64,000 bases of DNA from assembly GCF_007829815.1 (NCBI RefSeq), contig NZ_VIWT01000001.1, positions 558,001 to 622,000 of the forward strand, given 5' to 3'. This DNA comes from Kitasatospora viridis. GTDB taxonomy: Bacteria; Actinomycetota; Actinomycetes; Streptomycetales; Streptomycetaceae. Each line of letters starts with the position of its first letter. Within the stretch, counting starts at the first letter, position 1. A program made the translations under genes and the position numbers. Under the pieces are notes generated by a model that saw only the letters and a list, made by a program, of their open reading frames with translations, did not search any database and was not told the DNA's origin. Shown here piece after piece: positions 57,416-64,000 of this stretch.

Positions 57416-59856
57416 GCAACGGACTCGCCCGCGCCTCGGTGCGGTTCCGGCCCGCCTCGTTCGTCGGCAGCTTCCTGGCCCTGCTGCTCGGCGCGGCCGT
57501 GATCACCGGCTGCGGGGTGCTGCTGCAGACCGGGCTGACGGCGCACCTGGCGCCCGTGCGGTACGCGGACGCCCCCGTGGTGGTCGCCGCGGACCCGAGC
57601 GTGCGGATCACCGTGCAGCACGGGCAGTCGCCCGAGACCGTCAGCACACCGCTGCCCGAACAGGCGCGCATCGAAGCCGACTTGGCGGATCTGATTGCCC
57701 GTCAACCCGGCGTCGCGCAGGCCCGGCCGGAGCTCTCCTTCACCGCACTGGACGGGACGGGCGCGAGCCGGACCGTGCACGCGGGCGACAGCGGTGCGGG
57801 GTTGACCACCGGGGGCGACACCGGCCTGCGGCCCGGCGCCCAGGTCACGCTCAACGGGCCTACTGGCAGCCAGAGTTACCGGATCAGCGCGGTGGACCAG
57901 GGTCGCTCCGGGCTCTGGCTGGACCCGGCGGCGGCGGAACGGCTGGCCGGCCACCCCGGCACCGTCGACGCGATCACCGTGCAGCCCCGCCCCGGAGTCG
58001 GCACCGCGCAGCTGGCCGCGCAGGTGCGGGCGGCCGTGGACGGCCGGGCGAAGGTGTTCACCGGGGACGACCGGGCGGTCCTGGAGCACCCCCAACTCCT
58101 GCAGGCGCGCGAACTGTTGACGGCGCTGGGCGGATCGTTCGGCGGCATCGCGGCGTTCACCGCGGTGTTCGTGGTGATGGGCACCATCGCGCTCGCCGTC
58201 GGCCAGCGGGCCCGGGAGTTCGCGCTGCTGCGGGCGATCGGGGCGACGCCGCGGCAGATCCGGCGCACCATCGCGACCGAGGCGCTGCTGCTGGCCCCGG
58301 CGGCGGGCGCCCTGGGCATCCTGCCCGGGCTGGCGCTGGCGCACTGGTGGCTCGACGCACTCGTGCGGCGCGGCATGGTGCCTGACGGTGTGTCACTCTC
58401 GGTCGGCCCGGTCCCGCTGCTGGCGGCGGTCGGCGCGGTGCTGCTCGCGGCGCTGGCGGCGGGCCGGCTGGCGGCCCGGCGGCCGGCCAAGCTGCGGCCG
58501 GGGCTGGCGCTGAGCGCGGCGGCGCTGGACCGCGGACTGCCGGGGCCGGTGCGCACCGCCGTCGGACTGCTCGCGACGGTGGGCGGCGTGGTGCTCTCCG
58601 GCGTGGCGGCCTCGTTGAACGGTGCTACGGCGGCCAACACCGCGCTCGGCGTGGTGATGTGCTTCCTGCTGGCGGTCGCGCTGCTCGGGCCGTGGGTGGC
58701 CCGGCTGGCGGTGGCGGTGCTGGGCTGGCCGCTGCGCCACCTGCGCGCACCCGCCTCGCTGGCGGCCGACAACGCGCGGGCCAACGCCCGGCGGCTGGCC
58801 TCGGCGATCACGCCGATCGTGATGGTCACCGGCTTCTGCGGCACCCTGCTCTTCCTGCAGAGCACGCTGAGCCACGAGTCGGTCCGCCAGGTGCGGGCCG
58901 GCATCACCGCGGACCAGGTGGTGGGCGCGAGCGCGCCCGGCCTGCCGGCCGGCAGCGCCCAGCGGGCCGCCGAACTGCCCGGGGTCCGGGCGGCCGCCGG
59001 GGTGCTGCGCGGCGGGGTGGTCTACCGGTCCGACGACACGCTGAGCTCGGCCACCGCCCTCGGCGTCTCGGGCGACCCGGCGCAGCTCGACCAGGTGCTC
59101 GACCTGGGCCTGCGGTCCGGCTCGACGGCCGACCTGGCCCGGCCGGGCACGGTCGCGCTGGACGCCGGGCTGGCGGACAGCCTGGGCGCCCGGCTCGGCC
59201 AGCCGGTCGCGCTCTGGCTCGGCGACGGCACCCAGGTGCGGCCGACCCTGGTGGCGACGTACCAGCGCGGGCTGGGCTTCGGCCAGGTGCTGCTGCCCCG
59301 GGCCGACCTGGCGGCGCACGTGACCGCCGGCTACGACAGCCAGCTGCTGGTGCGGGACGCGCCGGGCGCGGACCGGGCGGCGGTGGCGGCCGCGCTCGCC
59401 GAGCTCTCCCCGGGGCTCAGCGTGACGGACGCCGCGGGCTTCACCGCGCAGGCGAACAAGGACCAGGAGATCAACGCCTGGGCGAACCGGGTGATGGCGG
59501 GCGTGCTGGGCGGCTTCGCGGCCCTGGCCGCGGCGAACACCCTGGCGATGACCGTGCTCGACCGCCGCCGCGAGGTCGGCCTGCTCCGGCTGGCCGGCAC
59601 CACCCGCCGCCAGGTGCGCGGGATGCTCCGCTGGGAGGCGCTGCTGGTCGCGGCCACCGGCCTGCTGCTGGGCGGCGCGATCGCCTGGATCACCCTGATC
59701 CCGGTCACCCGCGGCCTGGCCGGCACCACCCCGTACGTCCCGGCCGCGCTCGCGCTGCCGCTGGCGGGCGCCGTGCTGGCACTCGCCGTGGCCGCCACCG
59801 CACTGCCCGGGCGGGCACTGCTGCGGACCCGGCCGGTGGCGGCGCAGGCGCGGTAA
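57412..59856 (+). CDS. FtsX-like ABC transporter permease
   Basis: An 814-aa permease of the FtsX/MacB type with two FtsX modules. The N-terminal helix is followed by a large extracytoplasmic domain (about 45-230), then three helices with RAREFALLRAIGATPRQIRR. A second domain and a final module with RRREVGLLRLAGTTRRQVRG follow. It would use mechanotransmission or export a lipid, peptide or drug. GTG 57412 overlaps the ATPase stop codon. The last eight codons including TAA are part of a fourfold 24-bp repeat. Confidence 0.93.
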   Translation: MSNGLARASVRFRPASFVGSFLALLLGAAVITGCGVLLQTGLTAHLAPVRYADAPVVVAADPSVRITVQHGQSPETVSTPLPEQARIEADLADLIARQPGVAQARPELSFTALDGTGASRTVHAGDSGAGLTTGGDTGLRPGAQVTLNGPTGSQSYRISAVDQGRSGLWLDPAAAERLAGHPGTVDAITVQPRPGVGTAQLAAQVRAAVDGRAKVFTGDDRAVLEHPQLLQARELLTALGGSFGGIAAFTAVFVVMGTIALAVGQRAREFALLRAIGATPRQIRRTIATEALLLAPAAGALGILPGLALAHWWLDALVRRGMVPDGVSLSVGPVPLLAAVGAVLLAALAAGRLAARRPAKLRPGLALSAAALDRGLPGPVRTAVGLLATVGGVVLSGVAASLNGATAANTALGVVMCFLLAVALLGPWVARLAVAVLGWPLRHLRAPASLAADNARANARRLASAITPIVMVTGFCGTLLFLQSTLSHESVRQVRAGITADQVVGASAPGLPAGSAQRAAELPGVRAAAGVLRGGVVYRSDDTLSSATALGVSGDPAQLDQVLDLGLRSGSTADLARPGTVALDAGLADSLGARLGQPVALWLGDGTQVRPTLVATYQRGLGFGQVLLPRADLAAHVTAGYDSQLLVRDAPGADRAAVAAALAELSPGLSVTDAAGFTAQANKDQEINAWANRVMAGVLGGFAALAAANTLAMTVLDRRREVGLLRLAGTTRRQVRGMLRWEALLVAATGLLLGGAIAWITLIPVTRGLAGTTPYVPAALALPLAGAVLALAVAATALPGRALLRTRPVAAQAR

Positions 59857-59928
59857 CCGGTGGCGGCGCAGGCGCGGTAACCGGTGGCGGCGCAGGCGCG
59901 GTAACCGGTGGCGGCGCAGGCGCGGTAA
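59833..59928. repeat. 24-bp tandem repeat, four copies, each ending in a stop codon
   Basis: Four perfect 24-bp units. The first encodes the last seven residues and TAA stop of the permease; the other three follow without a gap, and each preserves the frame and the TAA. The identity suggests a very recent expansion or strong conservation. Confidence 0.92.
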
Positions 59929-59970
59929 TCGGTTGGTGCCCGGCGGTCGGCGGCGGTTAGGGTCGCGCGC

Positions 59971-60324
59971 ATGAGTGACAGGAACTTCCGAGTGACGGTG
60001 CGCGGGGCCTTCGACGGGCTGACCACCGAACAGCGCGCCGAGCTGCTGGCCGCCGCCAAGGAGCACGACGTGCTGTTCGCGAGCTACACCCGCGAGGGCC
60101 ACCTGAGCTACGACCTCGCCGCCCGCGCCGACTTCACCTTCCGGTTCCTGGAGTCCGGCAGCGCCGACGAGGACATCGTGCCCGCCACCACCCGCGCCGA
60201 ACAGACCGCCCAGGCCTGGCTGACCGAGCGCGGCTACGGCTACAAGAACCTGCGCTCGGTCGCGGAGGACATGTCCAAGGCGGCCCTGTCGAAGCGTCAG
60301 CGCAAGGCCCAGGCCCAGGGCTGA
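59971..60324 (+). CDS. DUF6204-like small protein
   Basis: A 117-aa soluble protein (FRVTVRGAFDGLTTEQRAEL, then FTFRFLESG), resembling the DUF6204 group common in streptomycetes. The C-terminal helix ends in Lys/Gln. It is leaderless: TAGGGT (59958-59963) is seven bases before the ATG. Its stop codon is in a palindrome shared with the convergent glpD stop. The function is unknown. Confidence 0.78.
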   Translation: MSDRNFRVTVRGAFDGLTTEQRAELLAAAKEHDVLFASYTREGHLSYDLAARADFTFRFLESGSADEDIVPATTRAEQTAQAWLTERGYGYKNLRSVAEDMSKAALSKRQRKAQAQG

Positions 60325-60335
60325 CGCTCCGTCAG
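60321..60335. repeat. Palindrome supplying both stop codons of convergent genes
   Basis: CTGACG-CTC-CGTCAG contains the TGA of the plus-strand DUF6204 gene (60322-60324) and, on the opposite strand, the TGA of glpD (60332-60334). Confidence 0.85.
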
Positions 60336-61930
60336 ACCGCTTGCCCCGCCAGCACCGCGCCCGCGGCCTCGGCGGCCGCCGCGCGGTCGGCGGCGACCAG
60401 GCCCAGGCGGGTGCGGCGGTCGAGCAGGTCGTCGACGGTGAGGGCGCCCTCGTGCTCGACGGCGAACCGCAGCTCCGCCACGGTGGTGTCGGTGCCCGGG
60501 GCGACCGGGGTGACGGCGTCGCCGAGGGAGCGGACGGCGGGTGCCTCGGTGCCGTAGCGGCGGACCAGGCGGGGCGGGGCGGCGACCGCGGCGAGGGTGG
60601 CCGGGGCGCCGGCGCCGACCAGCGGGAGGGAGCGGGTGCGGCAGGGGCGGGCCGAGAGGCCGGCCGAGGCCAGGGCCGCGTCGAGGGCGTCCTCGGCCAT
60701 CCGGCGGTAGGTGGTGAGCTTGCCGCCGACCACCGTGACCAGCCCGTCGGGCGCCGTGAGCACCGCGTGCTTGCGCGAGACGTCGGCGGTGCGCCCCGTC
60801 CCGTCGTCCAGCAGCGGGCGCAGGCCGGCGAAGCTGCCGAGCACGTCGGCCCGGGTGAGCGGGCGGCGCAGCGCGGTGTTGATCGTCCGGAGCAGGAAGT
60901 CGATCTCCGCCTCGGAGGCCTCCGGCACGTCCGGCACCGGGCCGGGCGCGTCCTCGTCGGTGAGGCCCAGGTAGACCCGGCCCTCGGGCGCGGGCAGCGC
61001 GAAGACGAAGCGGTTGGTCTCCCCCGGCACCGGCACGGTCAGTCCCGCGCCCAGGCCGCCGAAGGCGGACTGCGCCAGCACCAGGTGGGTGCCCCGGCTG
61101 GGGCGCAGGGTGAGGCCGGGGGCCAGCTCGCCGGCCCAGACGCCGGCGGCGTTGACCACCGTGCGGGCGCGCACCCGGAACTGGTCGCCGGTCAGCTGGT
61201 CGCGCAGCAGCGCGCCGCGCCCGGCGGCCTCGACGGCCGCGACCCGGGTCAGCACCTTGGCGCCGTGCGCGGCGGCGGTGCGCGCCAGGGCGACCACCAG
61301 CCGGGCGTCGTCGACCAGTTGGCCGTCCCAGAAGACCAGTCCGCCGCGCAGGCCGGCGGCCTCCACGGTGGGCGCGTAGCGCAGCACCTCGGCGGGGCGC
61401 AGCCGGCGGGAGCGGGGCAGCAGCGCGGACGGCGTGCCGGCGCTGATCCGCAGCGCGTCGCCGGCCAGGAAGCCGGTGCGGACCAGGGCGGCGCCGGCCG
61501 CGCCGGTGCCGGGCAGCAGCGGGACCACCTGGGGCAGCGGCTGCACCAGGTGCGGGGCGGTGCGGCGGAGCAGGATGTCGCGCTCGACGGCACTCTCCCG
61601 GGCGATCCCGACCGCGCCGGAGGCCAGGTAGCGCAGGCCGCCGTGGACCAGCTTGGAGCTCCACCGGCTGGTGCCGAAGGCCAGGTCGTGCTTCTCGACC
61701 AGCACGGTGCGCAGGCCCCGGGAGGCGGCGTCCAGCGCGACGCCGGCGCCAGTGATCCCGCCGCCGATGACCAGGACGTCGACCTGGCCGACTCCCGACG
61801 CACCATCAGTACCGCCAGCACTGCCGGCACCGCCAGCACGACCGGCACTGGCAGCACCGCGCAGCTCGGCGAGCTCCCGGGCCCGGCGGGCGGCGTTCAG
61901 GGAGGAGGGGCTCTTCGGGGCGGTCTTCAC
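60332..61930 (-). CDS. glpD: Glycerol-3-phosphate dehydrogenase (GlpD type)
   Basis: A 532-aa FAD enzyme oxidising glycerol-3-phosphate to DHAP at the membrane. A low-complexity Gly/Ala stretch precedes the dinucleotide fold VIGGGITGAG (55-64). The region SSKLVHGGLRYL and the string VVGGKLTTYRRMAEDA are typical of GlpD. GTG 61930 overlaps the tetR stop by one base (TAGTG), and GGAG lies seven bases upstream, so translation is coupled. Pairing with the divergent alkyl-DHAP-synthase-like gene suggests supply of DHAP. Confidence 0.93.
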   Translation of the reverse strand: MKTAPKSPSSLNAARRARELAELRGAASAGRAGGAGSAGGTDGASGVGQVDVLVIGGGITGAGVALDAASRGLRTVLVEKHDLAFGTSRWSSKLVHGGLRYLASGAVGIARESAVERDILLRRTAPHLVQPLPQVVPLLPGTGAAGAALVRTGFLAGDALRISAGTPSALLPRSRRLRPAEVLRYAPTVEAAGLRGGLVFWDGQLVDDARLVVALARTAAAHGAKVLTRVAAVEAAGRGALLRDQLTGDQFRVRARTVVNAAGVWAGELAPGLTLRPSRGTHLVLAQSAFGGLGAGLTVPVPGETNRFVFALPAPEGRVYLGLTDEDAPGPVPDVPEASEAEIDFLLRTINTALRRPLTRADVLGSFAGLRPLLDDGTGRTADVSRKHAVLTAPDGLVTVVGGKLTTYRRMAEDALDAALASAGLSARPCRTRSLPLVGAGAPATLAAVAAPPRLVRRYGTEAPAVRSLGDAVTPVAPGTDTTVAELRFAVEHEGALTVDDLLDRRTRLGLVAADRAAAAEAAGAVLAGQAV

Positions 61931-62592
61931 TATTCGGCTCCATCCGTCGGGTCCGTCAGATAGCGGTCGAGCAGCAGCCGCAGTTCCTCGTCCAGCCGGT
62001 CCAGCTCGGGCCCCGACCCCTCCGGCGAGTCGGTGAAGACCGGCCCGGTGAGGGTGAAGGACCAGGCGGTCAGCAGCACCGAGCGGGCCAGCAGCGCCGG
62101 GTCCCCGGCGCGCACCGAGCCCTGCGCGATGCCGAGCCGCAGCGCGGCCTCCAGCATCTCCAGCTGGTGGTTGGTGTTGCTGCCGCGCCGGGTGAGCAGG
62201 TACGGCGTCAGGAAGTCGGGGTCCAGCTCGACGATCCGGCGCAGCAGCGGGTGCACCCGGATCAGCCGGACCAGCCGCACCACCCCGTCCACCAGCTCGG
62301 CCCGGCCGACCGGCTCGTCCGCGGCCGGCATCGCGGCCAGCGTGACGGCCGTCCACTCCCGGGTGGTGAGCGCGCCGATCACCTCGCGCACCCCGCCCCA
62401 CCGCCGGTAGAGGGTGGCCCGGGAGACGCCGGCCTGCCGGGCGATGTCGGCCATGGTGAGCCGCTGCATGCCGATGGTCAGCAGCAGCTGGTAGGCCGCG
62501 TCGAGGATCTGTTCCTCGGGGATGGCGTTGGCCGCCTTGAGCTCGCTCCGGGGGCCCGTGCTGACCTGGTTGTTGATTCGCTGCGACACCAC
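61930..62592 (-). CDS. TetR-family transcriptional regulator
   Basis: A 220-aa TetR protein. The HTH (about residues 27-67) is ILDAAYQLLLTIGMQRLTMADIARQAGVSRATLYRRW, with the core at LTMADIARQAGVSRATLYRR. The effector domain follows. GTG 62592 is chosen because TACACT (complement of 62600-62605) lies seven bases upstream, making it leaderless; the next codon is also GTG. It is divergent from the flavoenzyme gene and leads the glpD operon, so it probably controls both. Confidence 0.9.
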   Translation of the reverse strand: MVSQRINNQVSTGPRSELKAANAIPEEQILDAAYQLLLTIGMQRLTMADIARQAGVSRATLYRRWGGVREVIGALTTREWTAVTLAAMPAADEPVGRAELVDGVVRLVRLIRVHPLLRRIVELDPDFLTPYLLTRRGSNTNHQLEMLEAALRLGIAQGSVRAGDPALLARSVLLTAWSFTLTGPVFTDSPEGSGPELDRLDEELRLLLDRYLTDPTDGAE

Positions 62593-62644
62593 ATGTAGAA
62601 GTGTATCAGCGACCCTTCGCACCACCCCGGCCCCGAGGACCCCG

Positions 62645-64000
62645 ATGACCGAGTCAGACCTGCCCGTGACGGACTTCCACCCCTACCGCTGGGGCGACCC
62701 CGCGCGCCGCACCACGCTGCCGGCCGCCGCCAAGGAGACGCTGGCCGCCTTCGGCGTCCGCACCCCGGAGCACGAGCCCGTCGACCTGGCCGGCCTGACC
62801 CTGCCCGAGCCCGGCTTCGACCTCGCCCCGCTGGCCGCCGTGGTCGGCGCCGAGCACCTGAGCGCCGCGGCGGCCGACCGGATCGCCCACACCCGCGGCT
62901 GGTCCACCCCCGACCTGCTCAAGCTGCGGGCCGGCGACCTGACCGACGCGCCGGACGCCGTGGCCTGCCCGGGCAGCCACCAGGAGGTGGTCGACCTGCT
63001 GGCCGCCTGCGAGCGGTTGGCGGTCGCCGTGGTGCCCTACTCCGGCGGCACCTCGGTGGTCGGCGGGCTGGCCCCGGACCGCGCCGGCTTCGCCGGCCTG
63101 CTGGCCCTGGACCTGCGCCGGCTGGACGCGCTGATCGCCCTGGACACCGTCTCCCGCACCGCCACCCTGGGCGCCGGGATGCGCGGCGTCGAGGCCGAAC
63201 GCCTGCTCCGCGAGCAGGGCCTGACGCTCGGCCACTTCCCGCAGTCGTACGAGGGCGCGAGCATCGGCGGCTACGCGGCGGCCCGCTCGGCCGGCCAGTC
63301 CTCGGCCGGCTACGGCCGGTTCGACGACATGGTGGTCGGCCTGGAGCTGGCCACCCCGCGCGGCACCGTCTCGCTGGGCAGCGCCCCCAAGTCGGCCGCC
63401 GGCCCGGACCTGCGCCAGCTGGTGCTCGGCTCCGAGGGCGTCCTGGGCGTGATCACCGCCGTCACCGTCCGGGTCCGCCGGGCGCCGGACACCCGGGTCT
63501 TCGAGGCCTGGCGGTTCGAGGACTTCGAGGCGGGCGCCGCCGCGCTGCGCGGCCTGGCCCAGGACGGCCCGCTGCCGACCGTGCTGCGGCTGTCCGACGA
63601 GGCCGAGACCTCGGTCAACCTGGCCGACCCGGCCGCCATGTTCGCCGGCGGCCCCGGCGGCTGCCTGGCCGTCACCGGCTACGAGGGCACGGCCGCCGAG
63701 GTCGCCGCCCGCCGGGCCGGCGCCACCGAGCTGCTCACCGCGGCCGGCGGTCAGCCGCTCGGCGAGGAGCCCGGCGAGTCCTGGCGGCACGGCCGCTTCA
63801 AGGCCCCCTACCTGCGCGACCCGCTGCTGGACGAGGGCGTGCTGATCGAGACCCTGGAGACGGTGACCTTCTGGTCCGGCCTGCACGAGCTGCGCGCCGC
63901 CGTCGTCAAGGCGCTCACCGACGCGCTCACCGCCCAGGGCACCCCGCCGCTGGTGCTCTGCCACATCTCGCACGTCTACGAGACCGGCGCCTCGCTCTAC
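62645..64000 (+). CDS. FAD-binding oxidoreductase, alkyl-DHAP synthase-like (cut by window end)
   Basis: The first 452 codons of a VAO-type flavoprotein, still open at the window end. The FAD-binding segment is VPYSGGTSVVGG, followed by LGHFPQSYEGASIGGYAAARSAGQSS cut across residues about 198-223, and LGSEGVLGVITAVTVRVR. These match alkyldihydroxyacetonephosphate synthase-like enzymes, which swap an acyl chain for a fatty alcohol to make ether lipids. ATG 62645 has GAGGA five bases upstream. It is divergent from tetR-glpD. A simple oxidase of another alcohol is the alternative. Confidence 0.88.
   Translation, partial: MTESDLPVTDFHPYRWGDPARRTTLPAAAKETLAAFGVRTPEHEPVDLAGLTLPEPGFDLAPLAAVVGAEHLSAAAADRIAHTRGWSTPDLLKLRAGDLTDAPDAVACPGSHQEVVDLLAACERLAVAVVPYSGGTSVVGGLAPDRAGFAGLLALDLRRLDALIALDTVSRTATLGAGMRGVEAERLLREQGLTLGHFPQSYEGASIGGYAAARSAGQSSAGYGRFDDMVVGLELATPRGTVSLGSAPKSAAGPDLRQLVLGSEGVLGVITAVTVRVRRAPDTRVFEAWRFEDFEAGAAALRGLAQDGPLPTVLRLSDEAETSVNLADPAAMFAGGPGGCLAVTGYEGTAAEVAARRAGATELLTAAGGQPLGEEPGESWRHGRFKAPYLRDPLLDEGVLIETLETVTFWSGLHELRAAVVKALTDALTAQGTPPLVLCHISHVYETGASLY

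Noticed and set aside
59833..59928. The 24-bp array as a CRISPR or minisatellite locus
   Set aside because: The units are directly adjacent without spacers and the first unit is coding sequence, so it is a stop-codon tandem repeat, not CRISPR.

Overview
The window is 64 kb of very GC-rich actinobacterial chromosome, with strong third-position GC, frequent GTG and TTG starts and many leaderless genes. A four-gene conservon (cvnABCD), a membrane-anchored SpoIIE-type phosphatase, several HATPase/XRE/TPR regulators, an AfsR-like regulator and a chitinase with DasR-type operators point to Streptomycetaceae (Streptomyces or Kitasatospora). It reads as accessory-rich chromosome. There is no prophage, plasmid core, CRISPR array or assembly-line biosynthetic cluster.

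Layout. 0-5 kb: an operon read on the minus strand, cvnA-cvnB-cvnC-cvnD followed by a StyA-type flavoprotein monooxygenase, under a promoter region crowded with palindromes. 5-13 kb: secreted PNGase A-like amidase, EamA exporter with a small partner, GGCT-like protein, SpoIIE/PP2C phosphatase, M48 membrane protease, cupin, nucleotidyltransferase. 13-18 kb: alpha/beta hydrolase, secreted GH18 chitinase with two dre-like sites, CGNR regulator, MFS exporter and a divergent ArsR-type regulator. 18-26 kb: a methionyl-tRNA synthetase preceded by a leaderless 16-codon leader peptide and an attenuator-like terminator, a PAT-like acetyltransferase, a fused AccD/AccA-like carboxyltransferase, a FUSC membrane protein with a collagen-like insert, and an epimerase. 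26-32 kb: HATPase and TPR regulator, HTH_42 protein, secreted GH27 alpha-galactosidase with a ricin-type lectin domain, and an unusual tRNA-Cys. 32-48 kb: many small regulators with their targets (two LysR, ArsR/VOC, MerR/acetyltransferase, XRE) plus SDRs, RraA, DinB, SnoaL-like and ferritin-like proteins. 48-56 kb: secreted S53 peptidase, a membrane-anchored HTH/SH3-like protein next to a secreted CHAP protein, an AfsR-like regulator, a 203-bp MITE-like element directly upstream of an S4 RNA-binding gene, and a DUF2252 protein. 56-64 kb: a MacB-type ABC exporter, a DUF6204 protein, and a glpD-tetR operon divergent from an alkyl-DHAP-synthase-like flavoenzyme cut off by the window end.

How the genes work together. 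Three secreted glycan enzymes (amidase, chitinase, alpha-galactosidase) fit a saprophyte recycling fungal, insect and plant polymers. GlpD makes DHAP, so with the divergent flavoenzyme it suggests an ether-lipid branch under the TetR. Three features stand out. One is the candidate methionine attenuator in front of metG. The second is that stop codons here often sit inside small palindromes or tandem repeats. The third is the MITE-like insertion that seems to supply part of a promoter. Assignments rest on motifs and length only; no database search was run.
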